From positions 1,736,001 through 1,800,000 of the forward strand of contig NZ_CP065044.1 in NCBI RefSeq assembly GCF_015689195.1: a stretch of 64,000 nucleotides of DNA. Direction: 5' to 3'. Numbering within the stretch: position 1 is the stretch's first letter; the number at the start of each line of letters is the position of its first letter. This document shows, piece after piece, positions 37,059-46,880 of this stretch. Source of the DNA: Pectobacterium aroidearum (GTDB taxonomy: Bacteria; Pseudomonadota; Gammaproteobacteria; Enterobacterales; Enterobacteriaceae). The notes under the pieces are model-generated. The model was given only the letters and a program-made list of their open reading frames with translations, did no database searches and had not been told where the DNA came from. The position numbers and the translations under genes are program-made.

Positions 37059-37874
37059 ATGAACATAACAACAATGATTTTATCCACCAGTCTGTCCGCT
37101 ATCGTGCTATCTGGCACTGCATTCGCTGCGGAGTCGGAAGCATCGTCGCCCTCGCTTTTGGCCGATCACACGGATGTGACCGTGGGCGTTGCCGCCCAGA
37201 ATGCGCCGCGTTATCGAGGGAGTAAAGCTCGTCAAACCAACGCTCTGCCTGTACTGACCATTCAGCGCGGCCCACTCTATTTCGATTCCACGCACGGCAT
37301 TGGCTGGCAATATCAATCGCCTTCCGGTTTTTATCTGGATCACGCGATTGGCTACGACATGGGAAGGGATGACAAAAACAGCCAATGGCGCGCAGGCTCA
37401 AACCGACTGAAAGGAATGGGTAAGGTTAAAGGATCGGTCACCACCACCGTAACGGCGGGGTATCAGTTTGCGCCGTGGCTGGCGCTGGAAGCGAGCGGCG
37501 AATTTGCGCTGAGTGAGACAAAAAGGGGAAACCAGTATCGCGTCGGAGCAAAGAGCACGGTATGGCAGTCTGCGGCAAAAGACGATGTGCTGGCGCTGTC
37601 GGCGGACGTGCTGATGGGGGATGCTCGCTTTAACCAAACTTACTACGGCGTGACGCAGCAGCAGAGTCAGCGCTCTGGATTGGCCGCGTACCATGTTGGA
37701 AAAGGCGTTTACGGCTATGCGCTGGGCGCGAACTGGACGCATCAATTTAGCCCCGCCTGGTCAACGAACGTCGGGGTGGCCTCAACCTGGCTCACTGACA
37801 AGGTTGCTGATAGTCAGGTGGTGGAACGACGGAATGATACCAGCGCCACGTTGGCCGTTCTGTATTCGTTCTGA
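37059..37874 (+). CDS. MipA/OmpV-family outer-membrane protein 2
   Basis: This 271-residue protein has a signal peptide (MNITTMILSTSLSAIVL...AFA) and the MipA/OmpV pattern VGVAAQNAPRYRGSK and STHGIGWQY, closing with VLYSF. The start at 37059 follows GAGGGG. It is a clear paralogue of the protein at 25873-26709: both contain TYYGV and an RYSG/RYRG motif. It stands first in a rightward group with the RND efflux genes, 26 bases before the adaptor, so it may be co-expressed with the pump. Confidence 0.88.
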   Translation: MNITTMILSTSLSAIVLSGTAFAAESEASSPSLLADHTDVTVGVAAQNAPRYRGSKARQTNALPVLTIQRGPLYFDSTHGIGWQYQSPSGFYLDHAIGYDMGRDDKNSQWRAGSNRLKGMGKVKGSVTTTVTAGYQFAPWLALEASGEFALSETKRGNQYRVGAKSTVWQSAAKDDVLALSADVLMGDARFNQTYYGVTQQQSQRSGLAAYHVGKGVYGYALGANWTHQFSPAWSTNVGVASTWLTDKVADSQVVERRNDTSATLAVLYSF

Positions 37875-37900
37875 TGTTATCTGATGAGTGAGAGGATGCG

Positions 37901-38983
37901 ATGATGGTCAGTCGTTTTGCCTTCTGTCTGCTGTCAGCCCTGCTGCTTAGTGGCTGCGACAGCGCCGATGATTTACCTGCGCCACCGCCCGTCAGGCCGG
38001 TGAAAACGCTGGTGGTTATGCCTGCGATGAACCGGGAACCCGTGACGTTAACGGGGGAAGTTCGCCCACATGAAGAAACGGCGTTAGGTTTCCGGCTGGA
38101 TGGCCGCATCCTTAATCGTCTGGTGGATGTGGGGGCGTCGGTGAAGCGGGGCGATGTGATTGCGACGCTCGATGCGCGCGACAGTGAAAATCAGCTGCGC
38201 AGTGCGCAGGCGGATTTAGCCAGCGCCATCTCGGCGGAACGGCTGGCGAAAAGCAACTTTTCGCGCATGAAGGCGCTGGCACCGGGCGGGGCGATTGCGC
38301 GGGTACAGCTTGATGAAGCGCAGGCAAACTGGGATGCAGCGGCTTCCCGTCGTGAAAGCGCGCAGGCAACGGTGAAAGGTGCGCAGGAACGCTTCGGCTA
38401 TACGCAACTCACAGCCGCGCAGGACGGCGTCATCACGACGGTCAGCGCAAACCCCGGTCAGGTAGTGAGCGCTGGACAAGAGGTGGTGAAGTTGGCCTCT
38501 CTGGGCGGACGCGATGCGGTGTTTGACGTGCCGGAGCGGCTGGTCAATCAGTCACTTGCCTCGCGCGTTATCCGCGTTTCGCTGCTGTCTGAGCCGAACG
38601 TTCAGGCTGAGGGACGCGTGCGGGATATCAGTCCGCAAGCCGATCCCGTTACGCGTACTTTTAGAGTGAGAGTCACGTTAACCTCGCCGCCCGCTGCGAT
38701 GGTATTGGGTGCCAGCGTGAATGGTGCGATACAGCAGTCCGATACTGCCGTTATTGAACTGCCCGCTTCTGCGCTCACCCGACAGGGCGATCAACCTGCT
38801 GTCTATGTCGTGAATTCTGCGACTCAGACGGTACGTTTGCAGCCAGTTACCGTTGCCCGCTATAGCGACACGGCGATCTTCCTTTCCGGAGGACTGGAAC
38901 AAGGCGACCGCGTGGTAACCGCTGGCGTCAGCAAACTACGGCCGGATGAGAAAATTCGGCTGGATGAAGAGGGGCGTCGCTAA
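37901..38983 (+). CDS. RND efflux periplasmic adaptor lipoprotein
   Basis: This 360-residue membrane-fusion protein has a lipoprotein signal (ALLLSGCDSADD), the biotinyl-lipoyl-like ETALGFRLDGRILNRLVDVG, a helical hairpin with alanine-rich heptads (AQADLASAISAERLAKSNF) and the beta-barrel segment LSEPNVQAEGRVRDISPQAD. It would link the inner-membrane pump to an outer-membrane channel, which is not encoded nearby. GAGAGG precedes the start. It overlaps the pump gene by one base (TAATG). Confidence 0.92.
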   Translation: MMVSRFAFCLLSALLLSGCDSADDLPAPPPVRPVKTLVVMPAMNREPVTLTGEVRPHEETALGFRLDGRILNRLVDVGASVKRGDVIATLDARDSENQLRSAQADLASAISAERLAKSNFSRMKALAPGGAIARVQLDEAQANWDAAASRRESAQATVKGAQERFGYTQLTAAQDGVITTVSANPGQVVSAGQEVVKLASLGGRDAVFDVPERLVNQSLASRVIRVSLLSEPNVQAEGRVRDISPQADPVTRTFRVRVTLTSPPAAMVLGASVNGAIQQSDTAVIELPASALTRQGDQPAVYVVNSATQTVRLQPVTVARYSDTAIFLSGGLEQGDRVVTAGVSKLRPDEKIRLDEEGRR

Positions 38984-41900
38984 TGGCACAAGAACCGCAA
39001 TCGACCGCACGTTTTAACCTGTCCGCCTGGGCATTAGCGAATCAGCAACTGGTCGCCTTTATGATGCTGGTCATTATGGCGGCAGGCGTGATGAGCTATC
39101 AACGTTTGCCCCGCAACGAAGATCCGGCGTTTACCATCAAGTCCGCAGTGGTGTCTGCCGCCTGGCCGGGCGCGACGGTGGGCGATACGGTCAATTTCGT
39201 CACCGATAAGCTGGAGAAAAAATTACAGGAAACACCGTACCTCGATTATGTCGAGAGCTACACCCGAGCCGGGGAGTCGGTTGTTTTCGTTAACCTGCGT
39301 GATGATACGCCGCCGTCTGCCGTGCCGAATATCTGGTATACAGTGCGTAAGAAAATGACGGATATTTCCAGTTCGCTCCCTGATGGCGTCAGCCCACCAG
39401 CCGTTAATGACGAGTTTGATGACACGTTCGGTACGATTTATGGCTTCACCGCCGAGGGATTCTCGCCGCGAGAGCTGCGCGATCGCGTTGAGGATATTCG
39501 CTCTGCGTTACTGAGCGTACCGGATGTCGGTAAGGTCGATATGCTGGGGGTGGAAGAAGAACAGATTGTGGTGACGTTTTCTCCCCGACGACTGGCTGGA
39601 TTAGGGATTGATGCGCAGCAGGTTATCGATTCACTGAAAGCGCAGAATGCGGTCACGCCCGCCGGTATTATTCGCACCGACGATGAGAAGATCGCCGTGC
39701 GCGTCAGCGGCGCGTTTACCTCCGAGCAGAGCCTGCGTCAGATTACGTTACGCATCGGCGGAAAATTTGTCCCGCTGGTCGATATCGCCACGATTAATCG
39801 TGAAACGGCCGAGCCACCGTCGCCGACGTTTCGGGTTAATGGCGAGAAGGCCATTGGCCTGGCGATCTCAATGGCACCCACTGGCAACATGCTTCATTTC
39901 GGTCAGGCGATTCGCGAAAAAATGAATACGCTCTCTGCGCAACTGCCGCATGGGATTGAGATGACACGCGTGGCCGATCAGGCCGAGGTGGTGAAGGGGG
40001 CTGTCGGCGGTTTTGTAAAAGTGCTGCTGGAGGCCGTTGCCATTGTTCTGGCGGTGTCGTTTGTGTCGCTCGGCAGCCGCGCGGGACTGGTGGTGGCCGC
40101 CTCTATCCCGATTGTGCTGGCAATGACCTTCATCGGTATGGAAATCACCGGTATCGGGCTACAGCGCATTTCGCTGGGGGCGCTGATTATCGCACTGGGG
40201 CTGCTGGTGGATGATGCCATGATTACGGTGGAAGCGATGGTGTCACGGCTGGAGCAGGGCTGGGATCGCAAACGCGCGGCGGCCTGGGCTTATGAAAGCA
40301 CGGCATTTCCGATGCTGACGGGGACGCTGGTGATGATCGCTGGGTTTATTCCGGTTGGATTTGCTGCATCCAGCGCGGGGGAATACTGTTTTTCGCTCTT
40401 TATTGTGGTTCTGATTTCGTTGCTGAGCTCCTGGATTGTCGCGATTCTCTTTTCGCCGTTGCTTGGTGTCTGGCTGTTGCCAAAAACGTTTAGCCACCAT
40501 CACGACGAGCCGGGACGATTGGGGCGACTGTATCGCCAGTGGCTCCAGCACGCGTTGGCGCACCGGGGAATGACGCTAGCTATTACTCTCATTCTTCTGG
40601 TCATTTCGCTGTTTGGTGCTACCCGACTGGAGGGCGAGTTTTTTCCTGCATCCGACAGACCGGAACTGCTGGTCAGCCTGACGCTACCGGCGAATGCCTC
40701 ACAGGCGGCGACGGAAACGCAGGCGAAACGGCTGGAAGCCGTGCTGAAAAACGATCCCGATGTTGACCATTTTTCCACGTATGTCGGATCGGGCGCGGTG
40801 CGCTTTTATCTCCCGATGGATGTCTTGCTGAGCCACGAAAATATCGCGCAGCTGGTGGTGGTGGCAAAAGATCTGGATGCGAGGGATGCGCTGGCAGCAC
40901 GGTTGAAGCAGGTGCTGGCGCAGGATTTTAGTTCCATTGTGGCGCGCGTGTCTGCACTGGAGCTGGGGCCGCCAGTGGGCTGGCCGCTTAAATATCGGGT
41001 GGCGGGACCGGACAGTCAACGTGTCCGCGATATCGCGCAGGGGCTTGCCAGTCTGGTAGGGAAGCAATCCGACGTTCGTGAGGTGAATCTGACGGCGGGT
41101 GAACCTGAACGCACCGTGAACGTGGTGCTGAATCAGACGGAAGCGCGCGCCGTAGGTATCAGTTCGCAGGATGTGGCGAGTATGCTGGCGGCGATATTTT
41201 CCGGTTCGACGCTGACGTCGGTGCGTGATGGCAATCGGCTGGTGGATGTGGTCGTTCGCGGCACGCCGCAGGAGCGCAGAGACGTTGCGACGATCGCCAA
41301 TCTGCAAATCCCGATTGCGGATGGACGTTCCGTACCGCTGGGACAGATTGCGACCGTTACGTATGGCGTTGAGGATCCGATTATCTGGCGTCGTCAGCGC
41401 GAACCGTTTATTACGGTGCAAATGGACATGGCGCCGGGCGTGCGGGCACCTGCGCTGTCTGAAAAACTGGCACCTGACGTTGAACGTTATCGCGCCTCAT
41501 TACCTGCGGGTTACCACATCACGGAAGGCGGCGTTGCGGCGGAGTCCGACAAGGGTAATGGTTCCGTGTATGCAGTGCTGCCAGTGACGCTGCTAGTGAT
41601 GCTGGTGTTATTGATAATTCAACTGAAGCGGATTTCCCGTATGGTGCTGGCGTTCCTTACCGCGCCGTTTGGCCTGATTGGTATCGTTGCGGCGATGCTG
41701 CCGACGGGTACACCGATGGGGTTCGTGGCTTTACTGGGGGCAATTGCGCTGGCGGGGATGATCATTCGTAATGCGGTGATTCTGATTGGTGAGGTCGATC
41801 TGAACGTGAAAAACGGACAGCCTGTGGTGGAGGCGATCGTGAATGCGGCCAGTCACCGTTCACGCCCGATTATACTGACGGCGCTGGCGGCGATTCTCGG

Positions 41901-42063
41901 CATGATCCCGATTGCACATCAGGTATTTTGGGGGCCGATGGCCTACGCGATTATCGGCGGATTGATGGTCGCGACGCTGCTGACATTGCTTGCTCTGCCT
42001 GCGGCGCTGAGTCTGCTGATGCAGTGGGAAGGACGGAAAATGGCAAATCAGACACCGCCCTAA
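38983..42063 (+). CDS. RND efflux pump, inner-membrane transporter
   Basis: This 1026-residue HAE1-type RND protein has twelve membrane segments in two halves separated by periplasmic domains, the proton-relay aspartates in GLLVDDAMITVEAMV and the second-half motif GMIIRNAVILIGEVD. It probably exports amphiphilic toxins or antibiotics using the proton gradient. The divergent AdeRS-like pair is the likely regulator. A strong hairpin at 42073-42111 ends the transcript. Confidence 0.93.
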   Translation: MAQEPQSTARFNLSAWALANQQLVAFMMLVIMAAGVMSYQRLPRNEDPAFTIKSAVVSAAWPGATVGDTVNFVTDKLEKKLQETPYLDYVESYTRAGESVVFVNLRDDTPPSAVPNIWYTVRKKMTDISSSLPDGVSPPAVNDEFDDTFGTIYGFTAEGFSPRELRDRVEDIRSALLSVPDVGKVDMLGVEEEQIVVTFSPRRLAGLGIDAQQVIDSLKAQNAVTPAGIIRTDDEKIAVRVSGAFTSEQSLRQITLRIGGKFVPLVDIATINRETAEPPSPTFRVNGEKAIGLAISMAPTGNMLHFGQAIREKMNTLSAQLPHGIEMTRVADQAEVVKGAVGGFVKVLLEAVAIVLAVSFVSLGSRAGLVVAASIPIVLAMTFIGMEITGIGLQRISLGALIIALGLLVDDAMITVEAMVSRLEQGWDRKRAAAWAYESTAFPMLTGTLVMIAGFIPVGFAASSAGEYCFSLFIVVLISLLSSWIVAILFSPLLGVWLLPKTFSHHHDEPGRLGRLYRQWLQHALAHRGMTLAITLILLVISLFGATRLEGEFFPASDRPELLVSLTLPANASQAATETQAKRLEAVLKNDPDVDHFSTYVGSGAVRFYLPMDVLLSHENIAQLVVVAKDLDARDALAARLKQVLAQDFSSIVARVSALELGPPVGWPLKYRVAGPDSQRVRDIAQGLASLVGKQSDVREVNLTAGEPERTVNVVLNQTEARAVGISSQDVASMLAAIFSGSTLTSVRDGNRLVDVVVRGTPQERRDVATIANLQIPIADGRSVPLGQIATVTYGVEDPIIWRRQREPFITVQMDMAPGVRAPALSEKLAPDVERYRASLPAGYHITEGGVAAESDKGNGSVYAVLPVTLLVMLVLLIIQLKRISRMVLAFLTAPFGLIGIVAAMLPTGTPMGFVALLGAIALAGMIIRNAVILIGEVDLNVKNGQPVVEAIVNAASHRSRPIILTALAAILGMIPIAHQVFWGPMAYAIIGGLMVATLLTLLALPAALSLLMQWEGRKMANQTPP

Positions 42064-42072
42064 GAGCAACAC

Positions 42073-42111
42073 GGCAGGTCGTGGCGCGATATCTGGTAGC
42101 CACGACCTGCC
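42073..42111. terminator. Stem-loop between convergent RND and dehydratase genes
   Basis: GGCAGGTCGTGGC at 42073-42085 and GCCACGACCTGCC at 42099-42111 form a perfect 13-bp stem with a 13-base loop. It can end transcripts from either side; no T-tract is present. Confidence 0.65.
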
Positions 42112-42120
42112 GAAACACGG

Positions 42121-43302
42121 TTATTGATCGACGACGGAACCGTCGACGTGCAGTCGGGTTTTCAGGCCGCGACGGCGATAAGGGAAGCGGTTCTCCAGAT
42201 CGTCCGCCAGCTCGATACCGATGCCTGATTGCGTCGGGATCTCCATAAATCCATCCACGCACTTGAAGGTGTTCTTCACCACGTCTTTTTTCCGCACGCC
42301 GTTCTCTACGCCAGTCGCACCAAATTTTTCCGACAGTGCCGGCTGGTCATCTCCCGGATATTCCAACAGCGCGAAGTTGGGAATGCTGACGGCGATCTGC
42401 AAACAGGCGGCAGTAGACACCGGGCTGAGCGGGTTGTGTGGCACCACCATTAAATCGTTGGCTTCTGCCAGCGCGGCCACTTTTTTCGCACCGGTAATCC
42501 CACCGCACATGCAGACATCAGGGCGTACATAGGCGACCGCGTTGCGGCGAATCAGCATCGCGAACTCCTGTGGATTATTCAGGCGTTCACCGGTGGCGAT
42601 AGGAATATTGATTTTGTCGGCCACTTCAGCCATAGAATCGAAGTTATCCGCGCCGATAGGATCTTCAATGAAATAGGGATAAAACGGCTCAATGCCGCGT
42701 GCGAACACCACAGCATCGGCGGGTTTCAGACGGCGGTGAACTTCGATACACAGGTCGACATCGTTACCGACCGCTTCCCGATAAAGGCCGATGCGCTCGA
42801 TGGCTTCGCCGATCTCTTTGGCGTGAGTAGTGAAGTAGGGCGCGTCGCGTGACTCATCCAGAAAAGGCGTCAGATGACCAATCGCGGTAAAGCCGTCAGC
42901 TTTGGCCTGTTTCAGGTTAGCGATGGTTTCTTCTGTAGTGCGACCACCCGCATGGGCATAAACGCGCGCCTTGTCGCGGCAGCGCCCGCCCAGCAGATTA
43001 TAAACCGGCGTATCGTAATATTTGCCCGCGATATCCCACAGGGCGATATCGATGGCGCTGATCGCACCCATGATGGCGGCGCCGCGGAAATGCCAGCAGC
43101 GGTACATATATTGCCAATGGTGTTCGATACGCAACGGATCCTGCCCAATCAGATACGTGCGCAATGCCTCGACGGCACCTTTTGAGGCATCAAGAAAGCC
43201 CCAGGCACCAGATTCGCCAATGCCCGTTAGCCCTTCGTCGGTGGTGACCTCAACAAACATATATCGATTCGCGAGAATCACGCGCACGTCGGTAATTTTC
43301 AT
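42121..43302 (-). CDS. Mandelate racemase/muconate lactonizing family sugar-acid dehydratase
   Basis: This 393-residue enolase-superfamily enzyme resembles D-galactonate/D-mannonate-type dehydratases: metal ligands in CIEVHRRL, FIEDPIGADN and ATGERLNN, and the C-terminal catalytic histidine in VVPHNPLSP. The KxK motif of mandelate racemase is absent (GFTAIGHLTP), while the histidine in EVH fits the acid-sugar dehydratase group. It would remove water from an aldonic acid to give a 2-keto-3-deoxy acid. The start at 43302 follows AAGGG; the longer frame to 43347 is not supported. It has no sugar-acid partner nearby. Confidence 0.88.
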   Translation of the reverse strand: MKITDVRVILANRYMFVEVTTDEGLTGIGESGAWGFLDASKGAVEALRTYLIGQDPLRIEHHWQYMYRCWHFRGAAIMGAISAIDIALWDIAGKYYDTPVYNLLGGRCRDKARVYAHAGGRTTEETIANLKQAKADGFTAIGHLTPFLDESRDAPYFTTHAKEIGEAIERIGLYREAVGNDVDLCIEVHRRLKPADAVVFARGIEPFYPYFIEDPIGADNFDSMAEVADKINIPIATGERLNNPQEFAMLIRRNAVAYVRPDVCMCGGITGAKKVAALAEANDLMVVPHNPLSPVSTAACLQIAVSIPNFALLEYPGDDQPALSEKFGATGVENGVRKKDVVKNTFKCVDGFMEIPTQSGIGIELADDLENRFPYRRRGLKTRLHVDGSVVDQ

Positions 43303-43410
43303 CAACCCTTTCCTTAAGTTAGCCTGCTTATCATTGAGTCTAATCACAGAGATGTGCGGGTTGTCAACGCTGGCGTCCGAGACGGTAGTCGTCTTCGAAC
43401 GCCGGGTGAC

Positions 43411-44910
43411 TTAGAGATGTCCTGACAGGCGCTGGTGAATTTTGGTGCTATGGGTATCTAACCCGACGATCGCGACTTTCGCATCGTAGCGATGATAGCG
43501 GGTCTCGATTGCGTCGAGCGCCGCCACGCTGGAGGCATCCCAGATTTGAGCGTGCGTCAGATCGATGGTGACGTTCTGCGGGTCCTGCGCATAGAGAAAG
43601 TGCTCGAAAAGATCGTTGCTGCTACCGAAGAAGAGCGGCCCACGTACCGTGTAGTGCACCGACTGGCCGTCTTCGCTCACCTGACGCTCCGCGTGAATGA
43701 CGTGCGCCACGCGGCGTGCAAACAGCAGGATGGCAAAGATCACGCCGCCTGCCACGCCGATAGCGAGGTTGCCCGTCGAGACGGTCGCAATAACTGTCAC
43801 GATGACCACCAGCGTTTCCGACAGCGGCATACGTTTCAGCGTCGCGGGGTGCAGGCTATGCCAGTTCATGGTTTTCAGCGCGACGATCATCATAATGCCC
43901 GCCAGTACCACCATCGGAATCTTCGCCATGATTTCGCTTAGTCCGGTCACCAGCAACAACAGCACCAGCGCGGCGGCGAGAGTGGAAATGCGCGTGCGCG
44001 CTTTGCCTAATTCCACGTTGACCACGGTCTGCCCGATCATCGCACACCCGGCAATGCCGCCATAAAATCCGGCGAAGATATTGGAAACGCCCAGTCCCCA
44101 GCACTCACGGCGCTTGCTGGACGGGGTATCCGTGATGTCGTCGACCAGTTTGGCGGTTAACAGTGATTCCATCAGCCCGACAAAGGCGATACTCAGCGCG
44201 GTTGGCCAGATGATGTGCAGTGTTTCAAGATTGAACGGCACCAGCCACTGGGTGAAGTCCGGCAATCCGGGCTGCATCGGGCCAGCATCGCCGACGTTAG
44301 GCACCGTGATGCCGGTAAAAATCGCAATCGCGGTCACCGACACAATGGCAACCAGCGGCGCGGGGATACTTTTCACCACATAGGGCAGCAGCAGAACAAT
44401 CGCGAGCGTCAGCGCAAACAGCAGCCAGACAAGCGAGGATTGTCCGTAAACATGCGGCACCTGCGCGGCAAAAATCAGGATGCCCAGCGCGTTGACGAAG
44501 CCGATCATCACCGAGCGGGGAATATAGCGCATCATCCTCGCCAATCCGGCCAGCCCAAACAGAATCTGCACGATCCCAGCCATGATCACCGCAGGCAGAA
44601 TATAGGCCACGCCGTGCGCGTGCACCATCGGACCGATAACCAGCGCCACGGCACCCGCCGCCGCCGTCACCATCGCCGGTCTGCCACCGAGAAAGGACAT
44701 GGTGAAACATAATACGATGGAAGCAAACAGACTGACTTTGGGGTCAACTCCCGCAATGATGGAAAAGGAAATCACCTCTGGGATAAGCGCCAGCGCGGTG
44801 ATGGTGCCCGCCAAAACCTCGCGCATTAGCAGCGAGGGCGAGCGTAATACAGCAAGCGTTGACGTCGCAGAGGGCGCTGGCGTCGGCGTTGCGTCGGGTG
44901 ATGAGATCAT
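43411..44910 (-). CDS. SulP-family anion permease with STAS domain
   Basis: This protein of about 499 residues is an inner-membrane SLC26/SulP transporter with about twelve segments, the motif VLAGTITALALIPEVISFS, the sulfate-transporter signature region GGRPAMVTAAAGA, and a C-terminal STAS domain (VTIDLTHAQIWDASSVAALD). Substrates in the family are sulfate, bicarbonate or dicarboxylates; none can be assigned. The start is uncertain: 44910 (MISSPDATPT) gives a normal N-terminus, 44991 a longer one; neither has a clear ribosome-binding site. Confidence 0.9.
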   Translation of the reverse strand: MISSPDATPTPAPSATSTLAVLRSPSLLMREVLAGTITALALIPEVISFSIIAGVDPKVSLFASIVLCFTMSFLGGRPAMVTAAAGAVALVIGPMVHAHGVAYILPAVIMAGIVQILFGLAGLARMMRYIPRSVMIGFVNALGILIFAAQVPHVYGQSSLVWLLFALTLAIVLLLPYVVKSIPAPLVAIVSVTAIAIFTGITVPNVGDAGPMQPGLPDFTQWLVPFNLETLHIIWPTALSIAFVGLMESLLTAKLVDDITDTPSSKRRECWGLGVSNIFAGFYGGIAGCAMIGQTVVNVELGKARTRISTLAAALVLLLLVTGLSEIMAKIPMVVLAGIMMIVALKTMNWHSLHPATLKRMPLSETLVVIVTVIATVSTGNLAIGVAGGVIFAILLFARRVAHVIHAERQVSEDGQSVHYTVRGPLFFGSSNDLFEHFLYAQDPQNVTIDLTHAQIWDASSVAALDAIETRYHRYDAKVAIVGLDTHSTKIHQRLSGHL

Positions 44911-45024
44911 ATATGCAGGCTTAATTTTTATGTCATAACAAAAGGCGGGAGAGGATAAATTATCGGCAGGATAAAAGATACTGTCCTTCATCGGCGGGCA
45001 GGGAAAAGCCCGCGGAGAAATGAA

Positions 45025-45054
45025 GGGCGGATATCCTTGCCGCGATATCCGCCC
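45025..45054 (-). terminator. Stem-loop after the LepA paralogue
   Basis: GGGCGGATATC at 45025-45035 and GATATCCGCCC at 45044-45054 form a perfect 11-bp stem with an 8-base loop, 26 bases beyond the LepA-like stop on the minus strand. Confidence 0.6.
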
Positions 45055-45080
45055 GATCGCTGTGTTTGCGTCGTCAATAA

Positions 45081-46880
45081 CTAGGCATCAAGTGCCAGAA
45101 TAGCCATAAACGCCTCACGCGGAATATCTCGTTTTGAGAACCCAGTATTGTGTTTTTTGTTTTCCCGCTGTTTACGGATCAGGCGCTGTTTTTGCGACAG
45201 GCTACCCTGAAAGCCTTGTGCCAGTGCGCTTTTGCGTAGCGGGGGAATATCTTCGCGAGCGATGACGCGATTGCCTATTTTGGCCTGAGCAGGGACGGGA
45301 TATAGCTTGCGTGGAATCACGTACTTCAACGTTTTCACGATCTCGGTTGCTCGCGGCCAGGCCTTGTGACGGGGAATGATGAAAGAGAAAGCATCAACTA
45401 ACTGGCTATCAAGATAAATATCACAACGCACCAAATCGGAACGTCGGTAGCCATCTAACACGTAGTCCAACGTCGCGTAGCCTTGTGTCAGTGATTTCAG
45501 AGCATCAAAGAAGCCAAAGACCATTTCGCTAAGCGGCAATGTCCAGTTGAGTGCCACCAGACCATTATCAAGGTATTGCATATCGATAAATTCCCCGCGC
45601 CGCGATGCGCCATATTCCATCAGTGTGCCAACGTAGCGCTGGGGTGAGTGAATCGTGCAGATAACGTAGGGTTCTTCGACAAAATTTAACGTCTCTTCAC
45701 CGGGGAAATGTGCCGGATTATCGATGGTCTGGCTCTGGCCGTTATGCAATGTAACCCGATATTCCACGCTGGGCGCGGTGGCGATCACGGAGATGCCGTA
45801 CTCGCGTTTGAGCCGTTCGCGCACAATATCCATATGTAACATTCCAAGAAAACCACAGCGGAAACCGGCACCCAGTGAGGCGGACACATCGGGAGTCATG
45901 TGCAACGCCGCGTCATTAAGCGACAGCTTATTCATGGCGTTGCGCAGGCTTTTCAGATCGTCGTCCGCATCGGGGTAGAGCCCAGAAAATACGACAGGTT
46001 TTATTTTCTGATAGCGCGCAACCGGTTCTGTCGCGGGGCGATCGGCTAAGGTTAGCGTATCGCCCACCCGAATCGCGGCGGCATCTTTCAATCCGGCAGC
46101 GAGATAACCCACTTCACCCTTTCTCAAGACGCGACGAGGCTGGCGTTGGGGAGAAAAAACGCCAGTTTCGGTGACGTCGAAACACGTGCCGGATGACATA
46201 AAACACAGCGTTGATCCTGCCTGAACGCTGCCATCCACCACGCGAACGTGCATGATTGCGCCCTGATAGGGATCGTAATGTGAGTCAAACACCAGCGCGC
46301 GCAGCGGCGCATTAGCGATCCCTTTTGGCGCCGGGAAGCGGTGAGCAACAACACTCAGCACCGCCGCCACGCCTTCTCCGGTTCTGGCCGAGACGGACAG
46401 CACGGTAGTGATATCCAGCGAAGGAATATCTGCTAACTGCTGCATTACCTGCGGCACGTTAGCCTGTGGGCTGTCGATTTTGTTCAGGACGGGCAAAATG
46501 GTTAACCCGGCTTGTTGAGCGAGATTGAGGTTGGCGATGGTTTGTGCCTGAACGCCCTGCGTGGCGTCAATCAGGAGAATAGCGCCGTCACAGGCGGCCA
46601 GACTACGGGAGACTTCCGCAGAAAAATCGACGTGCCCCGGCGTATCCACCAGATTGAACTGATACGGCTGGCCGTGTTCATCCTGATAGCTCATGCACAC
46701 GGTTTGCAATTTGATCGTGATACCGCGTTCCCGCTCTATCTCCATCGAATCTAGCAGCAGCTCACGCATGTCACGCTGAGCGACGGTGGCGGTTATTTCA
46801 ATAAAACGGTCGGCGAGGGTGGATTTGCCATGATCGACATGGGCAATAATGCAGAAATTACGAATCTGAGGTGTACACAT
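45081..46880 (-). CDS. LepA-like translational GTPase (elongation factor 4 paralogue)
   Basis: This 599-residue GTPase has the complete LepA architecture: G1 AHVDHGKST (residues 13-21), G2 RGITI, G3 DTPGH, G4 NKID, G5 SARTG, domains II and III/V, and the LepA-specific C-terminus (HNTGFSKRDIPREAFMAIL). Its length equals that of canonical LepA, but the sequence departs from the conserved enterobacterial protein (IIEITATVAQRDMRELLLDS-like region, many substitutions), and it is not next to lepB. It is therefore a divergent second copy, probably acting on ribosomes under some stress. That the genome also has the standard lepA is assumed. Confidence 0.85.
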   Translation of the reverse strand: MCTPQIRNFCIIAHVDHGKSTLADRFIEITATVAQRDMRELLLDSMEIERERGITIKLQTVCMSYQDEHGQPYQFNLVDTPGHVDFSAEVSRSLAACDGAILLIDATQGVQAQTIANLNLAQQAGLTILPVLNKIDSPQANVPQVMQQLADIPSLDITTVLSVSARTGEGVAAVLSVVAHRFPAPKGIANAPLRALVFDSHYDPYQGAIMHVRVVDGSVQAGSTLCFMSSGTCFDVTETGVFSPQRQPRRVLRKGEVGYLAAGLKDAAAIRVGDTLTLADRPATEPVARYQKIKPVVFSGLYPDADDDLKSLRNAMNKLSLNDAALHMTPDVSASLGAGFRCGFLGMLHMDIVRERLKREYGISVIATAPSVEYRVTLHNGQSQTIDNPAHFPGEETLNFVEEPYVICTIHSPQRYVGTLMEYGASRRGEFIDMQYLDNGLVALNWTLPLSEMVFGFFDALKSLTQGYATLDYVLDGYRRSDLVRCDIYLDSQLVDAFSFIIPRHKAWPRATEIVKTLKYVIPRKLYPVPAQAKIGNRVIAREDIPPLRKSALAQGFQGSLSQKQRLIRKQRENKKHNTGFSKRDIPREAFMAILALDA

